64,000 bases of DNA, from positions 372,001-436,000 of the forward strand of contig NKYR01000011.1 in assembly GCA_003184365.1 (NCBI GenBank). Direction: 5' to 3'. The position numbers and the translations under genes were made by a program. Source of the stretch: Evernia prunastri (lineage: Eukaryota > Ascomycota > Lecanoromycetes > Lecanorales > Parmeliaceae). Of this stretch, positions 44,720 through 54,924 are shown in pieces; within the stretch, counting starts at the first letter, position 1, and every line of letters begins with the position of its first letter. The notes below the pieces were generated by a model. That model searched no databases, was not told where the DNA came from, and worked only from the letters and a program-made list of their open reading frames with translations.

Positions 44720-46180
44720 GTTGCGATGGGATGGAAAGGCACTGTCGAGAGAAGCAGCCTTCCCGGCGTACGTGAGGAACGACAGGTGAGGTCGATTGGT
44801 GCGAGGAGGTGTAGGATACAGCCGATTACCTATGAGAGTACAGCAGACAACCGCATTGTGGGCGAAGGATTTCAGAATTGAGCGTGCGTCAGATTCAAAG
44901 AACGGCTGCATTCGCATCTGTAGCGTGACTTGACCAACCAGAACTCTCTGCATGTATTGATCTCTATCCCCTCTCCTCGCCAAAAGCCTACCCTCCCTTT
45001 GGGAAGGCGGTTCCAATCATTCACCTATGAATACGGGGGTGGAAATCTGATCGCTCACTTCCCTCCCCTTTTCCTCACCCTCACCCTCACCCTCACCGAC
45101 AGGACCAGCCAACCCGCCTTCGAGATCGCCTCACCCCCTTCACAGCGAGTACCGAGATACTAAAACAGTTGATTGTTAGGAAAGGTGCCCCTTTTGGCAA
45201 GGGAGCTTTCATTCGTTCACCTGTGAATAACGGGGTTCGAGATCTCGATCTCTCACTTCCCTTCCTTTTCTTTTCCTCACCCTCACCCTCATCAACGGAA
45301 TCAGTCAACCCGCCTTCAAGCTCGGCTCTCCCCATCACAGCGAAATCTGAATATACTGAAAACGGATGTTTGTAGGGAAAAGAAAGCTGCAAGCGCATGA
45401 AGTCTGATCTGAGCTCTTGCTTCGATTCGATTCGCGGTTCGTTGGGATGTGATCAGGTGATTGCTGAGGTTGATTTCAGAGGGAGAGAGAAGACCGATCA
45501 CCACCCACGCCAGCCAATTCACCTTGCCTTACGCTCTTCTTCTGATGCTTGTCACTCACCCAACCACTGACCGGCGAAGACAGCCACCGGAATAAAAGCT
45601 CCTCACATCATAAAAGGGAGAGGGTGAATTCCCGGCCTCAGCGTTTCTGAAAAGGATCGATTCGCATCTTACCTACTTTTACCGAAGGCAGTTCAGTTCA
45701 CCTTCGTCTCTCTACTTCCGAACACACACACGCACAGAAGTCCGTGCCCTTCAACAGCATTCATCGAGACCTGATCCGTTGATAGTGGAGGGTGATTCCA
45801 GCCCAGCCTTTTTTTGAATTCTGTCAACTCATTTCGCTGTCGTGGTTAGTTTCTCACCGCCTTCAGAGGTGGGCAGATGCTCGTCATGGTTTCATGGAGT
45901 GCTGATCTACGTCGCAGTGCGTTGCTGCAACTTGAGGTACTCGTTCGAAGTTGAAGCGGCGTCCTAAATCCATCCCAGAGCTGTCAGAGATTGCGTCTGG
46001 TGTTTGGTCGATTGTGATTTTCTGATGCTGGGGTGTGCACTGGGAGACTCTTACTCATTGCCACGTCGCTGGGCTTGGAACAGCGCCAGATCATAATTGA
46101 GGAACATATGGTAAGTTCAGAGTTTGTATTACTACGAACCCGCTCTGATCAACGTGTAGTCTTCATAGCTGATCTCGCTC
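44720..46180. other. Spacer with tandem duplication
   Basis: No supported gene. It holds the two ~197-bp repeats at 45000-45385 and the long leader of the RBR gene. A GTAAGT at 46110 and a GTAG shortly before 46160 could bound a 5'-UTR intron. Confidence 0.5.
45000..45385. repeat. Two tandem ~197-bp imperfect repeats
   Basis: Both units contain, in the same order, a CATTCACCTATGAATAC-like or CGTTCACCTGTGAATAAC word, a (CTCACC)n run, CAACCCGCCTTC, CACAGCGA and a GTTAGGAAAGG/GTAGGGAAAAG end. The offset between matching words is about 196-198 bp. The sequence is non-coding. Confidence 0.8.
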
Positions 46181-48188
46181 GTGACGATGGCGACCTCAAC
46201 AATGGACAACGCGTCCGCTCATTTGGCCATTGCGTTGCAGTTGAACGATCTTGACGAGCTTGAGGCCTCAGGCATCGTGGATAAGGCCGTCATTGCTCTC
46301 CAACGAGAGCAATTAAAGATAGACTCCGGTTTCGATGCGGTGACGTTCGAGGCTAGTCGGCGCCTTGCTCTCAGTATTGCCAAGGCTGTGGAAGACGATT
46401 CTACTGTGATAGCACGGTCGACGCGATTGCCACAGATTGACGATGCCACATTCGACCACCTAGCTCGACTGAACCACCCGGCACCCACTGCATTGAAGAG
46501 TGTGGAGCCGTCGCCGCAGCCCAAGGGCACGGATCCGGCATTACCTTCCATGACAAAAGCACAGAAGCGAGCAAGATCACCAACACCTGATGAGGAGCCT
46601 TCAGCGCCATCGATCTATCCAAAAGAAGCAGGGCTCCCCTGTTCTTCTCATGCAGCCTTGGATCATGCAGCGCATTCTCGTAGGAGGATTAGGGGTGAGC
46701 AGACCGCTAACGTACAGAGCCCGAATGAGGTCGAGAACAGTGTGATGCCTACAGTCCAAGATCCGCAAGCTTTCACGGAAAATGTCAGCGGTGCTCAAAC
46801 CATCGAGGAGAGGACAGCACCTACAACCGCCATCGAGACGTCTCCAATCACTGCAGAATGCGCAAGCTGCGGTGACCCCTTCATCGTCGACGAGCTCGTG
46901 AAGGCATCCTGTACGCATTTGTACTGCAAGGACTGTTTCGGGAGTTTCATTGAAGCTAGTCTCGACACCCATGACGGCTTCCCGCCCAAATGCTGCAAGA
47001 TCCCAATTGCCTTCATCACAGTCGCTGACAATGTCTCCGCTGCGGTCTACATTCGCTACAGCGCACGACAAGCCGAGATCAAGAACGCGACCTCTCTCTA
47101 CTGTGGCTTCCAAGGCTGCGGCGTCCGGATCGAGGAAAGCAGCATCGATGGATTCAGAGCGACCTACCTTGGATGTAAGCGAGACACGTGCACATTATGC
47201 CGTGGCGAAGTTCCACGGGGGGGTTGACGGTAAGAACGTGGACCATGTCTGCAAGAAGGATCAAGCTCGTGAGGAAGTGCTTGCACTCGCGAAGGCAGAA
47301 GGCTGGCAGACTTGCTACCAATGCGGTAACATTGTCGCCCTGAACTATGGCTGTCACCACATGACGTGAGTCCTGCGAAAGCTTGGCCCCTCTCACACGT
47401 AACGCCGCTAATGAACCTGCAGATGTCGCTGCAAAGCAGAATTCTGCTATCGCTGCGGGACCCAATGGAAGCATTGCGACTGCGGAGACTACAACGAGCC
47501 TCGGCTCGAGACACGCGCTGCCAGAGGCATAGGCATTCGGGCCGCCCGCCGCGTTGCCAGAAACCTCCCGCCTGATCCACGCACTCGCGAGCAGCAACTG
47601 ACAGAGTTGCAACAGAGACTGCGGGTCAACTGTGACCATAACAACTTTGCTTACGAGGGCGGCAAGACTCGGCAGAATCCAGGCCACTGCGAGATCTGCG
47701 AGTACGATGGCTGGAAATATATTTTCCGCTGCAGCAATTGCAGGTTTACCGCGTGCAGAGATTGTCACAACTTCCGCGGCTGGAGAGGAGACGAAGATTC
47801 TTGGCGGGGTTTCATTTTTAGTAGGCATTACCGAGAAGACACGGACGACACGGACGACGCGGACGATACCGACATGAGTCTGTTAGCAATGATGGGTCCA
47901 TCGAGGAGTAAGCTTCGCAAAGAAAACTTAACAGCAATTACACCTGCGAATGGTATCTCGAGCTCGCGCGGATTCCTAACGGTGGTCAGAAGGACGATTG
48001 TTGGCGCTTCATTCAACGAAAAGATTGATGCATTTAACGGCACAGTACTGGTCCTTGACACTGTCTTACTTCGATGTACGAACTTCGTCCTCCCCTGTAC
48101 TCGTATATGTTCGAAGAGTTCTCCATGTTGTGCCGAGAGCAAAAGATCTACCAGCCTCATAGCATGGCTTCTGCGTCTGTGCCCATAG
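46181..48188 (+). CDS. RBR-type E3 ubiquitin ligase, frameshifted
   Basis: Segments 46181-47365 and 47423-48188, with a GTGAGT...TGCAG intron (phase 2). After ~225 disordered residues comes RING1 (CASCGDPFIVDELVKASCTHLYCKDCF), then IBR (YCGFQGCGVRIEE...CKRDTCTLCRGE), then RING2 (WQTCYQCGNIVALNYGCHHMT-CRCKAEFCYRCG). The catalytic Cys is expected in the GCHHMTCRC stretch. RBR ligases form a ubiquitin thioester before transfer. The frame breaks in the IBR at a G7 run (47217-47223). The downstream part continues in another frame, which one fewer G would join. The C-terminus after an acidic DDTDDADDTD stretch is unfamiliar and its end is uncertain. The break may be a sequencing error or a real mutation. 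The start could be 46181 or 46187. Confidence 0.8.
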
Positions 48189-48582
48189 AGAATGGCAGCC
48201 GGGGGCATCGGCAACTGAATACGGACTTGCTAGACAGCTGCTACAATCGCACAAAGATTCTCATCAGCTCTTTCTCTCCAACTTACATCCAAAAGCTCTC
48301 TTCTCGTTCTTGAAAAAGCTGCGTCCTGTTCGCGCCACACGTGGCTCAAAACCCCACACACCCGAACACGTCCTATCGAGCAAGCGATGCCATTCGCGCC
48401 CACCCGATATCCGACGTCTTTCGAAGCGCGGAATACGTTCCAAATCCCTTGATTATTGCCACCCTCGATATCAGTCGCAGATCGCATCTCATGCATGACC
48501 TCATAGCTCACCTCCGCCGAGCTCTGAACAACACTCCTACCACACCACTTCCCCCTTTTCCCCTTGCCAAACCCATCTCGCC
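48189..48582. other. Intergenic, no supported gene
   Basis: Promoter region of the secreted-protein gene. Nothing else is recognised. Confidence 0.5.
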
Positions 48583-49293
48583 ATGACTTCCAACCACCCT
48601 CCCTTCCTCCTCAAGAGCACATCCTTCCTCATCCTCGCCCTCCTCTCCAGCGTCTTCGCCCTCCCCTCCCACCCCGCCTCCTTGCCCCCCTCCATCTCAA
48701 TCTCAAACACTACCTCCCCCCTCCTCCCAATCCCCCTCTCCCTTCCCCTCCCCCTCACCCTCGCAACCGCCGGCCGCGACCTCGAATGCTTCAACCTGAC
48801 CACACCCAAAGCCTACCCCGTCGACCTGACCGAATGCCCCCAAGCCATCGACCTCCTCTACCACGACCCAACCGGCGTCATGACGTTGCAGAAATTCACC
48901 CGGCTCACGCCACCCCCGCCGACCCACCTGCAACACCCCCAAAACCAGCAACAACAACAACAGCCCAACGACAACGCTGCCGGCGTCGGCGCCAGCGACA
49001 TCTTCATCGTCCCCCACGCGTGGCAGTTCGGCGCGTGCCAGGTGCTGCTGACGAGTGGGGCCGCGGGGACGGTGGACACGTTCCGGCTCGCGGACGTGAT
49101 TGTGCGGGCGGAGCGCATCATGGCCGAGTGTCCGCCCAAGAGCAAGAAGTCGCTCGGCGGGCTGGCGCTGGTGGGGCACGGGCAGACGTTTTATGTTGCG
49201 GTTAACGGGCCGGATTTGGCGCCGGATGGGGAGGAGGGGGGGGAGGAGGGGGAAGAGGAGGAGGGTTGGGGGGTAGAGATGGGGTGGGGGTAG
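48583..49293 (+). CDS. Secreted protein of unknown function
   Basis: Single exon, 236 aa. A signal peptide (LLKSTSFLILALLSSVFALP) is followed by a Pro/Ser/Leu-rich segment, then a domain with LECFNLT, ECPQAIDLLYHDP, PHAWQFGACQVLLTS, DTFRLADVIVRAERIMAECP and LGGLALVGHGQTFYVAVNG. This run of features (W.FG.C.V.L, DTFRL.DV...A..I...C) recurs in small secreted ascomycete proteins without a known activity. A Gln/Asn run (QNQQQQQQPND) and a Glu/Gly-rich tail are low-complexity. Codon use is extremely C/G-biased at third positions. It may be an apoplastic or wall protein. This is inference. Confidence 0.72.
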   Translation: MTSNHPPFLLKSTSFLILALLSSVFALPSHPASLPPSISISNTTSPLLPIPLSLPLPLTLATAGRDLECFNLTTPKAYPVDLTECPQAIDLLYHDPTGVMTLQKFTRLTPPPPTHLQHPQNQQQQQQPNDNAAGVGASDIFIVPHAWQFGACQVLLTSGAAGTVDTFRLADVIVRAERIMAECPPKSKKSLGGLALVGHGQTFYVAVNGPDLAPDGEEGGEEGEEEEGWGVEMGWG

Positions 49294-50487
49294 GGATGGA
49301 GATGGCGGTGGGCATGTGATGAAGGGGGGGTGTGGGTGTGCTGGGTGGTGATGGTGGTGGTGGTGTTGGAGAGTAGAGGGCGGGAATCTGGAGCTGGGGA
49401 CGGTGGCATCGTGAGTACCGGGAGGGAGTATCGTACGAAGTGGATGAGAACAAGCAGCCTCTGTGCAAGGTTTTGCGGGCAAGCTTTCGCAGACGACGAA
49501 CGGCGCTGTTGTAGAGGGTGGCTGGAGTCGGAATACGGGCAACACATCGTATGGTGATGGGACCACGGCGATGATTCAGTATAGACGCTGCACTGTCCTA
49601 CGAAGGAAAGAAAGTGTTCAGCAGAGAGGAAGATAGAATAGAGAGAGGTGAAGTGACAATGGGACAACTTTATAGGCGCGGCTCCTGAATGCTGCATGTA
49701 ATGAAATGAGTACAGGTAAGATACACGAGCGAACAACGCAGGACAAAACATTCAATCTCCCAGCTCAGTAAGATCTCAAGCCAATATCGCGCAAGCGAAC
49801 ACACGGCCCAAGCCTTCCCCATACCCCAAGGAACAAAACTCGATGCGATTCCACATCATGTAGACAGTCATGCTACCCAACACGTCAGCAAAGCACATCA
49901 CACAGCCACCCGACCAGACAAGACCAAACAACATACGTTTTACCCAACCCTCATCAGACGACGCCCGTTCAGGAACGTGGTGGAATATGACGTCCTCGAT
50001 CACCCCCACCCTTCGCGCCCCTTCCACCGAGCTCACCTTTGACGGGAGCTCAGGCTTCTGAGGGAAAAGGAAAGGGGCACCGATTCGATCTAAGATCTGT
50101 CGACCGGAAGATTGACGCTATGAGAGAATCTCTTCCTACCGGTGGTAGAGAGAGAGAAACGAACGGCTCCTTGACGTCGAGTTGTCAGTCTGCGACCGGA
50201 TGACACCTTTAGTCCCCCCGGGGGAAAGAAGAAAGAGCTCCGGGAGACTGACACAGATCTGTTGGATTTTTTGGAAGGAAGGGAGGGCGGAAAACAATTT
50301 TTGTGTGTGCCAAGAGTTCTTCGCGCTAGAGTACGCGGCTATGGATTTTTGCCGCCTTGTTGAATCAGGTTCACTGACACTCTGCTGCTCCCTCTAACTT
50401 CTAACTGAGTCACATGGGCGATACTGGTGTTATTACCGGCTAACATCTCACCTTGTTTGTTTGCTCAGATCCTACTCTTAAGCCATC
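49294..50487. other. Intergenic, no supported gene
   Basis: The left part is GT-rich low-complexity sequence continuing the 3' end of the secreted-protein gene. The right part is the promoter and leader of the Snu66 gene. No domain-bearing frame is seen. Confidence 0.5.
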
Positions 50488-52494
50488 ATGGATATCGAAG
50501 AAACCAACCGCATCCGGGCGTCCCTCGGGATGACCCTCCTCCCCGTTCCAGGCGGCGGACCCCAATTCAAAGCCTCCAAAGGCGCCGGGAGTTCATCGGA
50601 GGAGGAAGAGGAGAAAGGCAGTACGCTAGAATCAAGGCAAGCACAAGGGTACGACAATTGGAACAAGCTGCAGAAAGAAGCAGATGCTAAAGCGCAACGA
50701 GAAGCGAAGAATGAGGCCATCAAGAAAGCTCGAGATGCCGCCAAGAAGTTCTCCAAGTTGGAGGGAAAGGGATTAGGCGAAGCTGATGTGAAGGAAGAGC
50801 TCGACACCAAGACTTGGTTGCTTCAGCAGAAGAAGAGAAGGAAGAGGCTTGAGAAGGAGAGGCTGGCGAAGCTGGAGAAGGAGTTGGCGGAACGAGAGGA
50901 TGCACCGGAATACACTGCCGAGGATCTTGCCGGTGTGAAAGTTGCGCATGAGCTTGGAGACTTCGAGGGTGGTGAAGAGCAGATCCTGACACTCAAAGAT
51001 TCTACAATCGATCAGAACGAAGAAGAAGGGGATGAATTGGAGAACCTGGAACTGAAAGAACGAGAGGCATTAACCGAGAGGCTGAGCTCGAAGATCAAGA
51101 AGCCCGTCTACGATCCCCATGCCGAACATGAAGAAGGCGGCTCTACGATACTGAAGCACTACGACGAGACGATCGATGGCAAGAAGCGCAAACGCTTTAC
51201 TCTGGATGGGCAGGGAGCATCACTGGAAGAGCGCGAAGCTATGAAGGAAGCGGTTGGGAAGAAGCTGAAATCGACTCCCATAAGTCTTGATATTCTCAAA
51301 GATGTGCCGACATCAGACTACACAGAGGTAACGGAAGCCAAGATCAAGAAGCCGAAGAAGAGAAAGGCCAAAACTACGCGGCAAAGAGCTGCTGATGAGG
51401 ATGACATATTTCCGGTGGAGACAAACAACGGCACTCAAACAAATGGGTATGCCATGGATCTAGATGCTGGCAAGTCAAAGATCCAAGAGGCTCAACCAAA
51501 AGCGGCTGAAAGTACCTCTTTCGTTGATGACGAAGATCTCCAGGCCGTCCTAGCTGTGCAAAGAAGAGCGGCCCTCAAGAAGCGAAAAAGAGAGAAGCCA
51601 GAAGATCTCGCGCAAAGGATCAGAGAGGAAGCAGCTACCCCTGAGCAAGAGGTCCAACCAGAAGAAGGAGGCATGGTCATTGATGAGACCACCGAGTTCG
51701 TGGCCAATCTAGCACGATCGAAAGAAGAGGAGAAGGCTCGACCTCAGATTGCCAAAGCCCGCAGTGCCACTCCGACCAAGAAAGAGGCATCTCCAGGAGA
51801 TGAAGATGGAGACGTGGACATGGGACGATCTTACAACGACGTCGAAGACGGCGAAGACCTCGAAGCGCGCATCAAACGCGAAACCTCGACGCCCGCTGTA
51901 CCCGGTATAACCGACACCGGGCTGGAAGATGAAGCAACCCTCAACCAAGGACTCGGTGCCACCCTTTCCATGCTCTCTCAACGTGGCCTCATCAAGCAAA
52001 ACAAAGAAACCGACATCAACGCCCTGCACCGCGACCGGCAAAAGTTCCTCACGGAGAAGCAAAAGCGCGAGGCGGCCGTCGAAGCCAAAGCTCGCCAGCA
52101 ACGAGAGCGGGACCGCGCCACCGGCAAACTCGACCGCATGTCCGCCCGCGAACGGGAAGAGTACGCGCGGCAGGAGAACAAGATGCGCGACCAGCTCGAG
52201 TCGCGGCAGATGACGGAGATCTTCAACCGCGAGTACAAGCCCGACGTGCAGCTCAAGTACGTGGACGAGTTCGGCCGGAGCATGAACCAGAAGGAGGCCT
52301 TCAAGCACCTGAGCCACCAGTTCCACGGCAAGGGCAGCGGGAAGCAGAAGACGGAGAAGCACCTGAAGAAGATTGACGACGACAAGAAGCGGGAGGCGCA
52401 GAGCACGCTGGACAGCAGCCAGGCGTCGGGGATGAACAATGCGATGGGGACGACGCAGAAGAAGAACAGGCAGGCGGGTGTGCGGTTGGCGTGA
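50488..52494 (+). CDS. SNU66: Snu66/SART1 tri-snRNP splicing factor
   Basis: Single exon, 668 aa. The N-terminus MDIEETNRIRASLGMTLLPVPG is the typical SART1 start (E.N.IRA.LGM..L). Family blocks follow: NWNKLQKEADAKAQREAKNE, KTWLLQQKKRRKRLEKERLAKLEKELAER, YTAEDLAGVKVAHELGDFE, EQILTLKDSTID, KPVYDPHAEHE, KKRKRFTLD and, near the C-terminus, LNQGLGATLSMLSQRGLI and FNREYKPDVQLKYVDEFGRSMNQKEAFKHLSHQFHGKGSGKQKTEKHLKK. The protein is Glu/Lys-rich and largely helical or disordered. It is a U4/U6.U5 tri-snRNP component required for spliceosome activation, and binds Hub1 in other fungi. It is nuclear. No intron is needed, and the length is in the range of fungal homologues. Confidence 0.94.
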   Translation: MDIEETNRIRASLGMTLLPVPGGGPQFKASKGAGSSSEEEEEKGSTLESRQAQGYDNWNKLQKEADAKAQREAKNEAIKKARDAAKKFSKLEGKGLGEADVKEELDTKTWLLQQKKRRKRLEKERLAKLEKELAEREDAPEYTAEDLAGVKVAHELGDFEGGEEQILTLKDSTIDQNEEEGDELENLELKEREALTERLSSKIKKPVYDPHAEHEEGGSTILKHYDETIDGKKRKRFTLDGQGASLEEREAMKEAVGKKLKSTPISLDILKDVPTSDYTEVTEAKIKKPKKRKAKTTRQRAADEDDIFPVETNNGTQTNGYAMDLDAGKSKIQEAQPKAAESTSFVDDEDLQAVLAVQRRAALKKRKREKPEDLAQRIREEAATPEQEVQPEEGGMVIDETTEFVANLARSKEEEKARPQIAKARSATPTKKEASPGDEDGDVDMGRSYNDVEDGEDLEARIKRETSTPAVPGITDTGLEDEATLNQGLGATLSMLSQRGLIKQNKETDINALHRDRQKFLTEKQKREAAVEAKARQQRERDRATGKLDRMSAREREEYARQENKMRDQLESRQMTEIFNREYKPDVQLKYVDEFGRSMNQKEAFKHLSHQFHGKGSGKQKTEKHLKKIDDDKKREAQSTLDSSQASGMNNAMGTTQKKNRQAGVRLA

Positions 52495-52775
52495 TGTTGC
52501 AGATGGGGTTCGTTGGTGACTCTTTTGGGCTTTGGGGGAGGTTTCCACCTTGGGCTCTCTCTCTGCCTTGCGATCGATCATAGAGCTAGAAGAGCAAGTA
52601 ATATACACTTCATACAAATCCACTTTTCAATGCTACACAAAGCCTCTCTCTCCACTTATGGGTATCTTGGAACTGTACTCGGATCCGCCAAATTCCCCAG
52701 CCCTCAATTGCAACTCGTTCCCCCGCCCCCCTGGTGCCCCTCCCCTCCCCTCCCATCCCCTCCCTCTCCCACCTA
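52495..52775. other. Short convergent spacer
   Basis: Convergent 3' ends of SNU66 and PTH2. No gene. Confidence 0.5.
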
Positions 52776-53728
52776 CTACAACAGCCTCAACCCCCCCGTA
52801 ACCCCATCCACCACCCCCCTCGGCCCCGGCCCCAACCCCAACACCGTCGCACTCCCGCTCACCACCTGCGTCCGCCCCGCGTCCCGCACGACCCGCGCGC
52901 ACAGGCCCGCGCCCTCCGCCCGCGCGCGCAGCGTCTCCAGCTCCGCCTCCGAGGCCACCTGCGTCGCGATCTTGGCTTGACCCGTGAGTTCCCAGCGGTG
53001 GAGGAGGGGGTGCGGGCGGGGGGTTGTTGTGGGTGGGGATGAAGGGGGACGGTGGGCGAGGAGGGCTTTGTAGCAGGCGAGGGTGGCGTGGGAGCATTGG
53101 GCGGCTATTTTGCCTAAGAGGAGGGGGAAAAGAGGGGGTTCAGTTGGGTGGTGTGGTGTGGGGGGAAGGGGAGAGCGGAGGGGGGGTTGGATGGAGGAAT
53201 GGATTTACTTAGAGAAGAAAGGGGGGCATATAGGGTGTAAAAATTGTATCGGGGGTTGTACGTACCTTTCCCCATGCCCAGATCCGTGCGGACGACGAGC
53301 ACCAGCTTACACTCCTCGCTGTTGCCCTCGAACGTCTTTAACCCGCCTTGCTCTTCCTCTTCCTCTTGCTCATCCTGTTCTTCACTCTCATCCTCACTCC
53401 CACTCCCACTCCCCTCCTCATCCCCAACGCGCTTCTCCCCCCTCAAACTCGTCATGAGCTCCTCGTCCGAGCTGTCCGGGTGCACCGTCACATCGTAGCT
53501 ATTGGGCCAGCTTGACTTTTTCGCCTTGGACGCGGAGGGGTTTTTGGATTTGGATTTGGATTTAGAGGAGGAGGAGGAGGAGGAGGAGGATCTGGGGGAG
53601 GAGAAGAGGCCGATGGAGGAGGCTTGGCCGAGGAAGTAGCCGGCGCAGGCGGCGACGATGAAGGTGGCGAGTATGTAGGAGGCTGTGGAGGGAGGGGGGC
53701 GGTCGGGGAGGGCGGTGGTGGTTGTCAT
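52776..53728 (-). CDS. PTH2: Peptidyl-tRNA hydrolase 2 (Bit1 type)
   Basis: Two exons, 53728-53266 and 53113-52776, with a 152-nt phase-1 intron (GTACGT...TTAG), give 266 aa. An N-terminal membrane anchor (STASYILATFIVAACAGYFLG) is followed by a Ser/Lys run, an acidic linker (EEQDEQEEEEEQ), then the Pth2 fold: ECKLVLVVRTDLGMGKGKIAAQCSHATLACYK, with the splice between GMGK and GKIAAQCSHA. Later blocks are LTGQAKIATQVASEAELETL, RVVRDAGRTQVVSGSATVLGLGP and VVDGVTGGLRLL. It cleaves peptidyl-tRNAs released prematurely from ribosomes. The N-terminal anchor matches animal Bit1 and yeast Pth2, located at mitochondria. A Pro-rich insertion (RPPSSPPTTTPRPHP) interrupts the fold after CYKALLAH, unusual but in frame. 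Confidence 0.92.
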
Positions 53729-54924
53729 TGGGGTTGGTTTGGTGGGTTTGTATTGTTAATTGTGAGAGGCTAGCAAAGTTGATGATTGCAGATATGAGTG
53801 AATTACGAGACGGAGATCGTTACGGAATATTTTACTCGTGTTCAAGGCGTAGAATTTCGATTTCCGAAACGTCAACGTTCATTCAAGTCTGTGCTGGACT
53901 GAAAGAGTTGTGTGATAATTTGAAGTTGTATAGCTTTGGTGAGGCTAAAACCCTAACCCAGGATATTCTGGGGGTCGGACTTATCGGATATTGCCAATTT
54001 TCGTACTCCTCCACGCTCCTAGTAAGTGGCCAAGTGTAAACAACCCGTTGTGACCGTTGTGATCACTCATATATACTACTCCATAATACGAGTCGTTCTC
54101 TATTTGTTATGTCTTAGTGTGTCAGTCGTCTAAGTCGGACTCTACGCCTAGTCACACCGTTTCCACTTGCGAAACCCTGACTAAAGTCTAGATGCCAGAC
54201 ACAGTCTGTGATACTCTACAACCTAGTCTCATAAGGTCCAGTAAACTGTTATATTGTCGCCGTCTTCAATCTAGCCACAATGCACATACAGGCTTTGTCA
54301 AGAGGCCACTGGAGGGGAGGCTGATCAAGCGGCGAATCCACAGGGGGAGGGAAGAGGAGAGATAAATATAGGAAGGAGGGCCTTGTATATGGTGATCCCG
54401 GAAGAGAGAGGAGTATGCTGCAAGAATTTAAAGACTAGGTTTGTTTGTTGTATTTTGATGGTATCGTGCCGTGAGGTGCATTATGAAAAGCGGTCTCTCG
54501 GATGGGGGAGCAGAATGTGGAGCGTGTAAAAACGATTTCACAGTTGCCAGGTTGGAATTGCTTGTGAAATCGCTAGCGTAAGAAATGATACTTCTTGCTG
54601 ACACTTTGCAAAACAAACTCTCAAATCCAGTCGTGGGGTTATAGCCAGAGCGGTAGAGTAGTGGAGTTGTCCATGACTAGCTATGCTGAATAGCATTTTC
54701 GGTCTGTAGCTCCATTGACTTGGGCGTCTTGTATCGAGATATACCTCGCCTTAAGACAGAACCTGGCCACCGAAAATAGGTCGCAGAATAGCGTTTACCA
54801 ACAGAAAAACTCCCCATGTCAGCCCGGTTTCGATAACACTACCAGGGCAATAGGTGGTGCCCGAGATACTGACGAAGGCTACAACAACGTAAGCATTCGA
54901 CTCAGTAATAGACAAAACCCAGTG
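53729..54924. other. Intergenic, no supported gene
   Basis: No domain-bearing frame, tRNA or repeat is recognised. Confidence 0.5.

Noticed and set aside
48703..49566. 287-codon minus-strand frame opposite the secreted-protein gene
   Set aside because: Pro/His-rich shadow of a C-biased gene on the other strand. The plus strand has the signal peptide and domain motifs.
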